DNA of 64,000 nt from VRUE01 sp963702955 (GCA_963702955.1 OY969774.1:310001-374000); one strand, 5' to 3'. Shown: positions 9,141 through 17,585, numbered from the stretch's first letter. The notes: generated by a model not told the origin, from the letters alone. A program made the numbers and translations.

Positions 9141-10754
9141 CTACGCCGCGGTGACGGTTTCTGGATCCTGCTGGACAGGGGTGACGGGAGGGTGCTTGGC
9201 GTGGATCGAGCGGCGACGGCGCGCCTCGCCGAGGATCGTGCCGAGCACGCGGAAGCCGTCGCGAAAGGTGTTGAGATTGCTCTGGCCGGAGATCCGGTCG
9301 GCCTCATAGCTGGGCACCTCGGTGATCTTCATCCCGGCGCCGGCGATTCGCAGGTTGATCAGCGTCTCGACCTCGAAGCCCGGCACGTCGAGCGAGATGA
9401 ACGGCAGGCAGCGAGCCCAGAAGGCGTTGTACCCGTAGCAGAGGTCGGTGAAGTGGGTGCCGTGCAGGAGGTTGGCGCTGCCGCTGAGGAAGGTGTTGCC
9501 GAGGCTGCGGAGCCGAGTGATGTCGGCGCTGCCACCTCCCTCGAGGAAGCGCGAGCCCTTCGCGAAGTCGGCGCCGGCCTCGAGCGCCTCGACGAAGCGC
9601 GGGATCTCGGCCGGGTCCGCCGAGCCGTCGGCGTCGAGCATGACGACGAGGTTCCCGGTGACCGCGGCGAAGCCGGTGCGGAACGCGTCGCCCTTGCCGC
9701 GTCCGCTCTGTGTGAGGACGCGGATCTCCGGGTAGGCTCCGCGGGCCGCTTCGATCGTGTTGTCGTGGGAGTTGCCGTCAACGAGGATCACCTCGTGCAG
9801 GTCGGCGGGCAGGCGACTCAGAACGTGGCCGATGTTGTGCTCCTCGTTCATCGCCGGGACGACGACGCTGATCTTCGTATTCCGGTTGCGACGCCTGTCG
9901 GGTCCGACGTATGGGATTGAGCTGCGCGCAGCCAGCGCGTTGACGTCAATCAGAGGCACCCCGCCGACCTGGTTCGCCTGTGCGGACGGCGAGTCAAGCA
10001 GGTCGAGCGGGCGGGGCAGCAGGCTGACCGGAACGCCGGTCAACTTGAAGGCACGGACCAGATCGAGAAGGTCTTCGTCGTCTGCGTGCCGGCTGGCGAT
10101 CACCACGCGGTCGGCGCCGTAGCGGTCGACTACCTCGAGGGCGGAGACGCGGCTCGCCGCCTCGGGCTGATCCTCCGGGGCCGGGATCGTGCAGACGATT
10201 TTCGCGAAGCTGCGCAGCGGGCCGTAGACTCGCAGCCGCTCTGCCGTCGACTGCTCGCCGACCAGGATCCATCGCTCCACCGGGTCGAGGCGCCCCTGCA
10301 CCGATCCGCCGATTGCGCGGGTGGCCGTGTCCAGCAGCATGAAGAGGGCCCAGAGGGCCAGCTGCTCGGCGCTGCTCAGCGGGGTCAGAAGCGAGGCCGA
10401 CCAAGCGAAGAGCGCTGCCGCTAGCACTCGGATGACGGGCCAGCCGACGCCGCCCTCGCCGCTCAGCGCCCGGCTGGACCGTGCGCCATATACGCCGAGG
10501 ATCCCGTAGATCCCGATAAGCAGCAGCGGCGCTATGGGGAGCGCCGGGAAGAGGCGCTGCCCCGAGGCGACGGCGATCGCGATGAGCGCGGCCGACGAGG
10601 CGATCAGGTCGATCGCCGGCACCAACCACCATCCGAGCCCGCGCTTTGCCCGGGGCAAGCTGCCCAGGGTGGGACGGTCCTGGACGACCGCTTCGCGGCT
10701 TGCGGCGCCGGCCGGGATGCGGGCATCGAGTGGGAGGTCGGTTGAAGAGTGCAT
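9141..10754 (-). CDS. GT2 (dolichol-phosphate-mannose-synthase-like) fused to glycosylphosphotransferase-type N-terminal half
   Basis: A 537-residue two-part protein. Residues 40-160 hold four hydrophobic helices, and residues 165-270 a Rossmann-like domain ending in a GVPVSLLPRPLDLL segment. This is the architecture of the N-terminal half (CoA_binding_3 region) of polyprenyl glycosylphosphotransferases, but the catalytic sugar-transferase half is absent. Instead residues 293-500 are a GT2 domain of the dolichol-phosphate mannosyltransferase type: ISVVVPAMNEEHNIG, VILVDGNSHDNT, VVMLDADGSADP and FAKGSRFLEGG. It probably makes a polyprenyl-phosphate sugar for the downstream GT-C protein. It is the first gene of the operon and has a possible leaderless promoter. 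Confidence 0.75.
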   Translation of the reverse strand: MHSSTDLPLDARIPAGAASREAVVQDRPTLGSLPRAKRGLGWWLVPAIDLIASSAALIAIAVASGQRLFPALPIAPLLLIGIYGILGVYGARSSRALSGEGGVGWPVIRVLAAALFAWSASLLTPLSSAEQLALWALFMLLDTATRAIGGSVQGRLDPVERWILVGEQSTAERLRVYGPLRSFAKIVCTIPAPEDQPEAASRVSALEVVDRYGADRVVIASRHADDEDLLDLVRAFKLTGVPVSLLPRPLDLLDSPSAQANQVGGVPLIDVNALAARSSIPYVGPDRRRNRNTKISVVVPAMNEEHNIGHVLSRLPADLHEVILVDGNSHDNTIEAARGAYPEIRVLTQSGRGKGDAFRTGFAAVTGNLVVMLDADGSADPAEIPRFVEALEAGADFAKGSRFLEGGGSADITRLRSLGNTFLSGSANLLHGTHFTDLCYGYNAFWARCLPFISLDVPGFEVETLINLRIAGAGMKITEVPSYEADRISGQSNLNTFRDGFRVLGTILGEARRRRSIHAKHPPVTPVQQDPETVTAA

Positions 10755-10992
10755 ATATAGAGTTTGCGGCTAGGGAGAAGTCAGTCGTTGGTGGTCGAGG
10801 GTGGATGGATTCGGTCCTCGCCCGGGTATCGGCAGCCGTAGCCGGCCACGTTAGCGATCCGCAAAATGCGGGCAGTGATTTTCAGGCTATGGATAGGGAG
10901 TGTGCAGAAATTCAGCCGAGGCGCAAGCGGATTAGACCGCAATTCGAGCGGCTACTCCCTGCAAGTCGTACGAATCGATACCTACAAACGGT
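10755..10992. other. Intergenic region upstream of the glycan operon
   Basis: No convincing gene is present. It is less GC-rich than its surroundings. It holds the putative promoter of the minus-strand glycan operon at its left end, a small CCGCA-AAA-TGCGG hairpin near 10859-10871 and a CGGTT-C-AACCG hairpin near the end of the malyl-CoA lyase gene. Neither hairpin is followed by a clear T tract, so I do not call a terminator. Confidence 0.5.
10756..10784 (-). promoter_or_regulatory. Putative sigma70-type promoter of the glycan operon
   Basis: On the minus strand CTGACT and TCTATA are separated by 17 bases. The -10 box lies only a couple of bases before the ATG of the first glycan gene, so transcription would begin at or very near the start codon (leaderless mRNA, common in actinobacteria). 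This is motif reading only. Confidence 0.35.
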
Positions 10993-12054
10993 TCAACCGG
11001 TCTCGAAGCCGTAGGCCTCGGCCAGCTCCGGGTCCTTCGCCGCCAGCATCTCGGCCAGCTCGACCATCACCTTGCACTGCTTCCAAGTCGCGTCGTCCTG
11101 CATCTTGCCGTCGATCATGTGGACGCCGCGGCCGTCGGGGATCGCTTCCAGCACCTTCTTCGCGAAGAGGACCTCGTCCGGCGGCGGGCTGAAGACCTTC
11201 TTGGCGATGTCGATCTGCACCGGGTGCAGCGACCAGGCGCCGACGCAGCCCATCAGGAAGGCGGCGCGGAACTGGGTCTCGCAGCCGGCCGTGTCCTTGA
11301 TGTCGCCGAAGGGGCCGTAGAAGGGCAGGATCCCGGTCGAGGCGCAGGCGTCGACCATGCGGGCGATCGAGTAGTGCCAGAGGTCCTGCTGGGCGCTGAC
11401 CCGGTCGGCCTCGGGATTCTCGGGGTCGGCCGGGTCCTCCATCACCCGGTAGCCGGGATGGCCACCGCCGACGCGCGTCGTCTTCATCCGCCGCGAGGCG
11501 GCGAGGTCGGCGGGGCCGAAGCTCATCCCCTGCATGCGCGGGCCGGCGGCGGCGATCTCCTCGAGGTTGACGACGCCCTGCGCGGTCTCGAGGATCGCGT
11601 GGATCAGGATCGGCCGGTCGAGCCCGGCCTTCGCCTCGAGCTGGGCGAGCAGGCGGTCGACGTAGTGGATGTCCCAGGCGCCCTCGACCTTGGGCACCAT
11701 CACGACCTCGAGCTGGTCGCCGATCTCGCCGACCAGCGTGGTCAGGTCGTCCAGCACCCAGGGACTCTCCAGCGAGTTGACCCGGGTCCAGAGCGCGGTC
11801 TGGCCGAAATCGGACTCCTTGGCGGCCTTGACCAGGCCGGCCCGGGCGGCCTCCTTGCGGTCGACCGGGATCGCGTCCTCGAGGTTGCCGAGCAGGATGT
11901 CGGTCTTCTCGGAGATGCCGGCGGCCTTGGCGACCATCTTCTCGTTCGAGAAGTCGAGGAAGTGGATCATCCGCGACGGCTTGACGGGGATCTCCCGCAG
12001 CGGCTCGGGGGCGCCGATCGCCAGCGGCTGGAAGAAGTCTCTGGGGTTTCTCAA
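10993..12054 (-). CDS. mcl1: Malyl-CoA / beta-methylmalyl-CoA lyase
   Basis: This 353-residue CitE/HpcH-type lyase cleaves malyl-CoA to acetyl-CoA and glyoxylate and beta-methylmalyl-CoA to propionyl-CoA and glyoxylate. It matches my memory of the Chloroflexus/Rhodobacter malyl-CoA lyases along its length: PLAIGAPEPLREIPV near the N terminus, LLGNLEDAIPVDRKE with the acidic metal ligands, MVPKVEGAWDIHYVD, HAILETAQGVVNLEEIA, SFGPADLAASRRMKTTRVGG, and AWSLHPVQIDIA near the C terminus. The start is TTG, four bases after an AGGAG ribosome site. The gene lies near other ethylmalonyl-CoA pathway genes, which supports the beta-methylmalyl-CoA role over citrate lyase. Confidence 0.9.
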   Translation of the reverse strand: MRNPRDFFQPLAIGAPEPLREIPVKPSRMIHFLDFSNEKMVAKAAGISEKTDILLGNLEDAIPVDRKEAARAGLVKAAKESDFGQTALWTRVNSLESPWVLDDLTTLVGEIGDQLEVVMVPKVEGAWDIHYVDRLLAQLEAKAGLDRPILIHAILETAQGVVNLEEIAAAGPRMQGMSFGPADLAASRRMKTTRVGGGHPGYRVMEDPADPENPEADRVSAQQDLWHYSIARMVDACASTGILPFYGPFGDIKDTAGCETQFRAAFLMGCVGAWSLHPVQIDIAKKVFSPPPDEVLFAKKVLEAIPDGRGVHMIDGKMQDDATWKQCKVMVELAEMLAAKDPELAEAYGFETG

Positions 12055-12187
12055 GCTGCTCCTCGGGTCGGAGACGGTCGGGACGGAAATCTATTCAAGC
12101 GGCGCGTTCGAGGTTTGGCCCGCTATCCGGATCAAACCTCGAACGCACTGGCGGTGGGGCGCAGGGATTCGGCTGCTGTCGCCGTAC

Positions 12188-12568
12188 ATGGAGGGGATGA
12201 GCGAGACCGTCGAGGACTGGACGCTGGCCCAGCGCGCGCGCCCGCCGCTGCTCGGCGAGCTGGTCGAGCGGATCGACGAGGCGCTGGCAACGGCTCGGGC
12301 CTCCGAGGCGGCGGTGATGACGGTCGGCGCGGCCGCCTTCGACGCCGCCGACCAGGCCAAGCGCGCCGCCGACCTGGCTGAGCGCGCCAGCGCCGCCGCG
12401 CTCTCGGCGACCCGGCCGGCGACTGAATCTGTCGGCAGCAACGGCACCAACGGCGTGAACGGTGTTGCCACGCCGCTCGGGGCCGGCCCCCTGGATGACT
12501 TCAGCGCCCGCGCCGACCGCCTCGCCGAGCGGCTCAGCCGCCTCCAGCGCGTCCCGCTTTCCGCTTGA
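12188..12568 (+). CDS. Small Ala-rich helical protein, unknown function
   Basis: About 126 residues, divergent from the malyl-CoA lyase gene. The sequence is dominated by Ala, Arg and Glu with a strong helical, coiled-coil-like middle (AADQAKRAADLAERASAAAL) and a Gly/Asn-rich linker before a second short helix. No signal peptide or domain is recognised. A second ATG three codons in is an equally good start. The codon positions look protein-like (G/C in third position), but the assignment rests on that alone. Confidence 0.5.
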   Translation: MEGMSETVEDWTLAQRARPPLLGELVERIDEALATARASEAAVMTVGAAAFDAADQAKRAADLAERASAAALSATRPATESVGSNGTNGVNGVATPLGAGPLDDFSARADRLAERLSRLQRVPLSA

Positions 12569-12604
12569 GGTCGAAGAGAGGAAGATCGCGGTACTTTCTA
12601 GCTT

Positions 12605-12778
12605 GTGACGACTGCAAAGCGAGCAGGGAATTGGACGCCTGACGGGAAACCCGAGCAGGCCGCTTTACGCAGAGACTTTCGAGAGCTCACCCCGGCTCAG
12701 CGCGTCGAGCAGGTCTTTGAGCTTTCCCGGTTCATGTCCCAGGTGGCGGAGTCGGGTCGCCGCCGGCGCCTTGCCTGA
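12605..12778 (+). CDS. Small protein, possible partner of the adjacent nucleotidyltransferase
   Basis: A 57-residue frame starting at GTG, too short for usual gene-calling cutoffs. It reads VTTAKRAGNWTPDGKPEQAA at the N terminus and continues with a helical ELTPAQRVEQVFELSRFMS segment. Its TGA lies inside the start region of the nucleotidyltransferase gene, so the two are translationally coupled. Small helical proteins with a 'LTPAxR' helix commonly precede minimal nucleotidyltransferases in toxin-antitoxin-like pairs. That role is inference. Confidence 0.5.
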   Translation: MTTAKRAGNWTPDGKPEQAALRRDFRELTPAQRVEQVFELSRFMSQVAESGRRRRLA

Positions 12779-13259
12779 GCTCGACATCCGAGGGATCCTC
12801 GGAGAGCTCGTCGCGGAGAATGTCGACTTCTTGCTGATCGGCGGCATTGCGGTTGGCTATCACGGTCATGTCCGCGCGACCAAGGACGTGGACGTGGTGC
12901 CGGCGCCCGATCCCGCCAATCTGGAGAGACTTGCCCGGGTGCTCGGGCGGTTGGGCGCGCAGGTCGAGGGGGCCGATGAGTTCGGCAGTGGTGAGCTTCC
13001 CGATCCCTTGGATCCCGCGGTGCTGGCCCTGGGAGGCAACTGGGTTCTGCTGACCCGGCTCGGCCGGCTCGACGTAATGCAGTGGATCGGCGACGACGCC
13101 CTCTGGGAGAAGCTCTCTCCAGCGGCGATCGAGGATGAGATCGGCGGTCTCCCGATCAGGATCGTCGGATACAACGACCTGCTGATGCTGAAGGAGCAAG
13201 CGGGGCGGCCGGAGGATCTGACCGACCTGGAGCGCCTACGGCAAGCGCGTGACGAATAG
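12771..13259 (+). CDS. Minimal nucleotidyltransferase (DUF6036-like)
   Basis: About 162 residues, starting at a TTG that overlaps the end of the small upstream gene. The N-terminal half has the pol-beta-type nucleotidyltransferase core: FLLIGGIAVGYHGHVRATKD (hG[G/S] helix) followed by DVDVV, where the two Asp residues bind metal. The later segment GNWVLLTRLGRLDVMQWIG supplies the third acidic position, and MLKEQAGRPEDLTDLERL closes the fold. Proteins of this kind occur as toxin or antitoxin components and in antibiotic-type nucleotidyl transfer. The substrate is unknown. Confidence 0.7.
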   Translation: MPELDIRGILGELVAENVDFLLIGGIAVGYHGHVRATKDVDVVPAPDPANLERLARVLGRLGAQVEGADEFGSGELPDPLDPAVLALGGNWVLLTRLGRLDVMQWIGDDALWEKLSPAAIEDEIGGLPIRIVGYNDLLMLKEQAGRPEDLTDLERLRQARDE

Positions 13260-13357
13260 ACGTTTGGGGGTCGGCCTTGGTGTCGGTAGTCGAAAGCAGG
13301 ATCAGCGCGCGCTCAAAAAAGGCACGCTGCGGTAGATAGAACTACCCTTAAGTATGT

Positions 13358-13373
13358 TATAGACTAATCTATA
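13358..13373. promoter_or_regulatory. Palindromic operator upstream of hipBA
   Basis: TATAGACTAATCTATA is a perfect inverted repeat (6-base arms, 4-base centre) in an AT-rich patch five bases before the hipB start. HipB repressors bind palindromes in their own promoter, so this is the likely autoregulatory site. Confidence 0.6.
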
Positions 13374-13377
13374 GATC

Positions 13378-13704
13378 ATGCCTCGCCCTGCGCGTCCTCT
13401 TTTCCCTCAGACCCAGCGTCGCGCTGAGGCGCTCGGCGAGCGCCTGCGGCTCGCTCGTCTCCGGCGTCGAATGTCGCTTGCCGACCTTGCCGCGCGCGTG
13501 GACGTGTCGCGTGGCACCCTTTCCCGCCTCGAGCACGGCGACCTCTCGACCGGCCTCGGGGTGTTGGCGCGGGTTCTCGGCGTGCTCGGTCTGGAAGAGG
13601 ATCTCGACCGCCTGGCCCGAGACGACGAGCTGGGGCAGCGCATGCAGGACGTGCGGTTGCGCCGCCCGCGGCGTTCCTCGTCTGGAAAGCGAGCCGATGG
13701 CTGA
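13378..13704 (+). CDS. hipB: HipB-like antitoxin, Xre-family HTH regulator
   Basis: 108 residues. Residues 17-75 form a classic lambda-repressor HTH: LGERLRLARLRRRMSLADLA, then the recognition region DVSRGTLSRLEHGD. The C-terminal tail is basic. The gene overlaps the HipA-like gene downstream by 8 bases and is preceded by an AT-rich palindrome, as expected of an antitoxin that represses its own operon and neutralises the kinase toxin. Confidence 0.8.
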   Translation: MPRPARPLFPQTQRRAEALGERLRLARLRRRMSLADLAARVDVSRGTLSRLEHGDLSTGLGVLARVLGVLGLEEDLDRLARDDELGQRMQDVRLRRPRRSSSGKRADG

Positions 13705-14944
13705 CGCACGCGACCGCGTGGTCGTGCATCTCGATGACGCCGGTCTCGGCCCAAGGCGCGAGGTGGGCAGCCTGGCTCGCGAGCTCGGCGGCGGGAAGGG
13801 CGTGATCTCGTTCGAGTACGAGCCGAAATGGGTTGCCGCGGGGGATGCCTTTCCGATAGATCCGTCGCTGCCGCTCTACGAGGGCGAGCAGTACCCCCCG
13901 ACGATGCCGGGAGTCTTCGCCGACGCCGCGCCGGATCGCTGGGGGAGGACTCTGCTGGAGCGCAGAGAGGCGCAGGCGGCCCGCCGCGAGGAGAGAAGGC
14001 CCCGGAATCTCGACGATTGGGACTTCCTGCTCGGCGTCAACGACCGCACGCGGATGGGCGCGTTGCGGCTCGCTTCCGCCGGGGGTGGAGGGGAGGGATT
14101 CCTCGCCGATGAGCCCCTTTCGGTCCCGCCGCTCGCCAGGCTGCGCGACCTCGAGCACTGGGCGCGGGAAGTGGAGGAGGGCGCCGGTGGGGAGTTGAGC
14201 GACGAGGAGCAGTGGCTGGCGATGCTGGTCGCTCCCGGCAGCTCGCTGGGGGGATCGCGGCCCAAGGCCAACTACCTGGACGAGGGCGAGCTCTGGATCG
14301 CCAAGTTCCCCTCCCGCGAGGACAGGCACGACGTCGGCGCTTGGGAGCACCTGGTGTCGCTGCTCGCCGCTCGGGCCGGCATCGACGTGCCGGAGACCCG
14401 ATTGCTTCGATTGGGCTCCTCCTATCGCACCTTCTGCGTCAGGCGCTTCGACCGCCGCGATGGTCGGCGGCGCCTCTATGCCTCGGCGATGACGTTGACC
14501 GGGAGGCGCGACCACGAGGATGCGAGCTACCTCGACATCGCCAGGGCCATTGCCGAGCTCGACGAGCCGACCGCGATCGGGGAGGACCTTCGCCAGCTCT
14601 TCCGCCGCGCCGTCTTCAACGTGCTCACCGCCAATCGCGACGATCACCTGCGGAATCACGGCTTCCTGCGAAGCGGGGGTGGATGGCGGCTCTCGCCGGC
14701 CTTCGACGTCAATCCGACCCCGCAGAAGCACGAGCACGCACTGGCTCTCGACGAGTCGCTGCGAACGCCGGACCTCCAGGTGCTGCGCGAGACGGCGCCG
14801 TACTACCGGCTCTCGGCCGCGGACGCCGGCACCATCGTCAACGAGGTCGGGGCCGCCGTCGCCGGCTGGCGCGAGCAGGCCCGGCGGATCGGTTTGGCCG
14901 GCGACGAGCTGGAGCGCATCGGCTCCGCGTTCGCGCCGGCCTGA
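13697..14944 (+). CDS. hipA: HipA-like serine/threonine kinase toxin
   Basis: This 415-residue HipA family kinase starts at an ATG inside the end of hipB. It has the N-terminal 'couple_hipA' region (PSLPLYEGEQYPPTMPGVFAD), the Gly-rich ATP loop SSLGGSRPKANY, the catalytic stretch FNVLTANRDDHLRNHGFL with the active-site Asp and Asn, and the metal-binding SPAFDVNPT. All key residues are present, so the kinase should be active. E. coli HipA phosphorylates glutamyl-tRNA synthetase and causes persistence; the target here is unknown. Confidence 0.85.
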   Translation: MADARDRVVVHLDDAGLGPRREVGSLARELGGGKGVISFEYEPKWVAAGDAFPIDPSLPLYEGEQYPPTMPGVFADAAPDRWGRTLLERREAQAARREERRPRNLDDWDFLLGVNDRTRMGALRLASAGGGGEGFLADEPLSVPPLARLRDLEHWAREVEEGAGGELSDEEQWLAMLVAPGSSLGGSRPKANYLDEGELWIAKFPSREDRHDVGAWEHLVSLLAARAGIDVPETRLLRLGSSYRTFCVRRFDRRDGRRRLYASAMTLTGRRDHEDASYLDIARAIAELDEPTAIGEDLRQLFRRAVFNVLTANRDDHLRNHGFLRSGGGWRLSPAFDVNPTPQKHEHALALDESLRTPDLQVLRETAPYYRLSAADAGTIVNEVGAAVAGWREQARRIGLAGDELERIGSAFAPA

Positions 14945-14991
14945 GGCCGCCGATATCCTTCGGCTCCCCGCAACCGACCGGATCAGGAGCC

Positions 14992-16206
14992 ATGGCCGTA
15001 GAGACCGCCGCCTACAGCGAGCAGACCGACATCCAGCGCGACATCACCGAGATGGTGCGCCAGTTCGTCGACGAGCAGATCATCCCCAACGCCGAGCACT
15101 ACGACCACGAGGACTCCTTCCCGGAGCCGATCGTCGAGCAGATGAAGGAGCTCGGCCTGTTCGGGGTGACGATTCCCGAGGAATACGGCGGCATGGGGCT
15201 CGACCTGACCACCTACGCGATGATCGTCGAAGAGCTCTCGCGCGGCTGGATCTCGATCTCCGGCGTCGTCAACACCCACTTCATCGGCTCCTACCTGCTG
15301 ATGAAGTTCGGCACCGACGAGCAGAAGGACCACTTCCTGCCGAAGATGGCGACCGGCGAGATCCGCGCCGCCTTCTCGCTCTCCGAGCCCGAGGTCGGCT
15401 CCGACGTGCAGGGGATCAAGTTGACCGCGAAGAAGGGCGAGGACGGCAGGTGGGAGCTGAACGGCCAGAAGATGTGGGTCACCAACGGGCTCGGCTCCAG
15501 CGTCGTCTTCGTGTTGATGAAGACCGACACCAAGGCCGATCCGCCGTATAAGGGGATGACCTGCTTCATCACCGAGAAGGAGCCCTGGAAGGAAGTCAAC
15601 GAGGGCGACTTCGCCGGGCTGACGGTGCCGCCGAAGATCAAGAAGATGGGCTACAAGGGCGTCGAGTTGACCGAGCTGGTCTACGACGGCTACCGCTGCC
15701 CGCCCGAGCGGGTGCTGGGCGGCGAGGAGGACGGCGTCGGCCAGGGCTTCGTGCAGATGATGGACGCGCTCGAGGTCGGCCGGGTCAACGTCGCCGCCCG
15801 CGGCGTCGGCATCGCCCAGCGGGCGCTGGAACTGGCCCTCCGCTACAGCCAGGAGCGCAAGACCTTCGGCAAGCCGATCGCCCAGCACCAGGCGATCCAG
15901 TTCAAGCTCGCCGACATGGCGACCAAGATCGAGGCCGCCCGCCTCGTCACCCGCAAAGCGGCGCGGCTGAAGGACGCCGGCGTGCGCTCCGATCTCGAGG
16001 CCGGGATGGCGAAGCTGCTCGCCTCGGAGACCGGCAAGGAGTGCGTCGAGGAGTGCTTCCGCATCCACGGCGGCTACGGCTACTCGAAGGAGTACGAGAT
16101 CGAGCGCCTCTACCGCGACGCGCCGCTGCTGCTGATCGGCGAGGGGACCTCGGAGATCCAGCGCATGGTGATCGGCAAGAAGCTCCTGCAGAGGCACAAG
16201 ATCTGA
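14992..16206 (+). CDS. mcd: Acyl-CoA dehydrogenase, probable methylsuccinyl-CoA dehydrogenase
   Basis: This 404-residue FAD-dependent acyl-CoA dehydrogenase has the N-terminal helical domain with GVTIPEEYGGMGLDLTTYAM, the beta domain AAFSLSEPEVGSDVQGIKLT and WVTNG, and the C-terminal helical domain with RKTFGKPIAQHQAIQFKLAD, RIHGGYGYSKEYEIERLYRD and the GEGTSEIQ motif. An AGGAG lies just before the ATG. The family is certain. The methylsuccinyl-CoA specificity is inferred from neighbours: malyl-CoA lyase, a MaoC hydratase and ethylmalonyl-CoA mutase are close. Butyryl-CoA or isobutyryl-CoA dehydrogenase remain possible. Confidence 0.8.
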   Translation: MAVETAAYSEQTDIQRDITEMVRQFVDEQIIPNAEHYDHEDSFPEPIVEQMKELGLFGVTIPEEYGGMGLDLTTYAMIVEELSRGWISISGVVNTHFIGSYLLMKFGTDEQKDHFLPKMATGEIRAAFSLSEPEVGSDVQGIKLTAKKGEDGRWELNGQKMWVTNGLGSSVVFVLMKTDTKADPPYKGMTCFITEKEPWKEVNEGDFAGLTVPPKIKKMGYKGVELTELVYDGYRCPPERVLGGEEDGVGQGFVQMMDALEVGRVNVAARGVGIAQRALELALRYSQERKTFGKPIAQHQAIQFKLADMATKIEAARLVTRKAARLKDAGVRSDLEAGMAKLLASETGKECVEECFRIHGGYGYSKEYEIERLYRDAPLLLIGEGTSEIQRMVIGKKLLQRHKI

Positions 16207-16219
16207 GCGCCGGGCGGGC

Positions 16220-17479
16220 TCAGCCCAGAGTGGGGCCTGTCCACAGGGTGGAGAGCGGCCAGGCCTCCAATCGCTCGCCGAACGGAAGGCGCTCCGCCCC
16301 CGGGTAGAGCACCACGCCTCGCAGGAAGCGCTCCTCGCCCAACCGGTCGCGCAGGGTCGTCAAGTGCCTGAAGTCCTCGCCGCGCACCGTCGCCGACGCC
16401 TTGACCTCGATGCCGGCGACGCGCCCGTCGGCCGCCTCGATCACGAAGTCGACCTCGGCTCCCGCCGCGGTGCGCATGTGGAGCAGCGACGCTCCCATCC
16501 GCGCGGCGGAGAGCTGCTTGACGAGCTCCATGCCGACGAAGCACTCGAGAACTGCGCCGAGCAGGGATTCGTCGTCCGCGAGACGTCGTCGATCGACTCG
16601 CAGCAGGTGAGCCAGCAGCGCGGAGTCGGAGAGCAGCAGCTTCGGTGCTTTGGTGATCTGCTTGATCCTGTTCGTGTGCCAGGCCGGGAGCCGGCGGACC
16701 AGAAAGACGTGCTCCAGCAGGTTCAGGTAGCGATCGAGCGAGGTGCGGGGGATCCCGACGGAGCTGCTCACTTCGGTCTTGTTCAGCGGCGCGCGCACGC
16801 GGGACGCGAGCGAGGCGAGCACCGCCGGGACCTCTGCGAGGCGCTCGATGTTTGCGAGGTCACGGAGATCGCGCTGCACGATGGCCGTGAGGTAGGAGGC
16901 AAGCCACTCCTCCCGTCGGTCGGCCTCGCGAGCCACGGCCTCGGGGAATCCGCCGCGCACGATCCGCTCGATCAGAGCCTCGCGGGATGTGCTCGGCGGA
17001 TCGCCGAAGGAGGGGGTTCCGTCCTCGTCCAGCAGCAGCTCCACGATTCGTCCGCTGACGCCCTCGATCTCGGCTTGGGAGAACGGCCACAGCGTGTGGA
17101 CCTCCATTCGCCCGGCGAGCGACTCCGACACTTTCGGCAGCAGCATCACCTGCGCCGATCCGGTGAGGATGAAGCGTCCCGGGCGTCGATCTCGGTCGAT
17201 CGCGGCCTTGATCGGGAGCAGCAGCTCCGGCGCGCGCTGGATCTCGTCGATGACCAGCGGGAGGTCGGCGCCTTCCACGATGCCCACCGGATCGCGCCGG
17301 GCGGCTTCTAGGGTGCGCAGGTCGTCGAGGCTGATGTAGCGCGCCGGGTGCGGGCCGGCGGCGAGACCCTGCACCAGCGTGCTCTTTCCGGCTTGTCGCG
17401 GCCCGACCAGCATCACCGCAGGCGTATCGTCGAGGGCGGTGAGGAGGCGGGGGGTGATGGCGCGCTCGAGCGTGTCCAT
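16220..17479 (-). CDS. AAA-type ATPase with DUF4143 nuclease-like domain
   Basis: 419 residues. The N-terminal AAA domain has Walker A GPRQAGKST and Walker B LPLVIDEIQRAPEL, followed by the sensor-like RFILTGSAQVMLL. The middle has a winged-helix region (NKTEVSSSVGIPRTSLDRYL). The C-terminal DUF4143 part has GAEVDFVIEAADGRVAGIEVKASA, the E-D-ExK arrangement of restriction-endonuclease-like folds. The family is widespread, often solitary and of unknown biological role, with defence or toxin-like functions suspected. A 17-bp palindrome sits just upstream. Confidence 0.8.
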   Translation of the reverse strand: MDTLERAITPRLLTALDDTPAVMLVGPRQAGKSTLVQGLAAGPHPARYISLDDLRTLEAARRDPVGIVEGADLPLVIDEIQRAPELLLPIKAAIDRDRRPGRFILTGSAQVMLLPKVSESLAGRMEVHTLWPFSQAEIEGVSGRIVELLLDEDGTPSFGDPPSTSREALIERIVRGGFPEAVAREADRREEWLASYLTAIVQRDLRDLANIERLAEVPAVLASLASRVRAPLNKTEVSSSVGIPRTSLDRYLNLLEHVFLVRRLPAWHTNRIKQITKAPKLLLSDSALLAHLLRVDRRRLADDESLLGAVLECFVGMELVKQLSAARMGASLLHMRTAAGAEVDFVIEAADGRVAGIEVKASATVRGEDFRHLTTLRDRLGEERFLRGVVLYPGAERLPFGERLEAWPLSTLWTGPTLG

Positions 17480-17493
17480 GATCGTGGGTCAAC

Positions 17494-17510
17494 TGGTCAT
17501 TATATGACCA
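17494..17510. promoter_or_regulatory. Palindrome upstream of DUF4143 ATPase gene
   Basis: TGGTCATTATATGACCA has 7-base arms around TAT and lies 14 bases before the start of the minus-strand ATPase gene. The position suggests an operator or a promoter-overlapping site. The arm motif GGTCAT recurs at the AbiEi-like gene near 60470. Confidence 0.5.
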
Positions 17511-17585
17511 TTTAGTGGGCGATTTATGTTCAGGGGCCACTGTACCACCGATCCGCTTGACGACACGCCTATATCCTGGGGCGGG

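Noticed and set aside
10993..12054. Citrate lyase beta subunit
   Set aside because: Length and full-length motifs match malyl-CoA lyase, and no citrate lyase alpha or gamma genes are present.
13376..14737. 453-codon minus-strand frame over hipBA
   Set aside because: The opposite strand encodes HipB and HipA with intact motifs; this frame has none.
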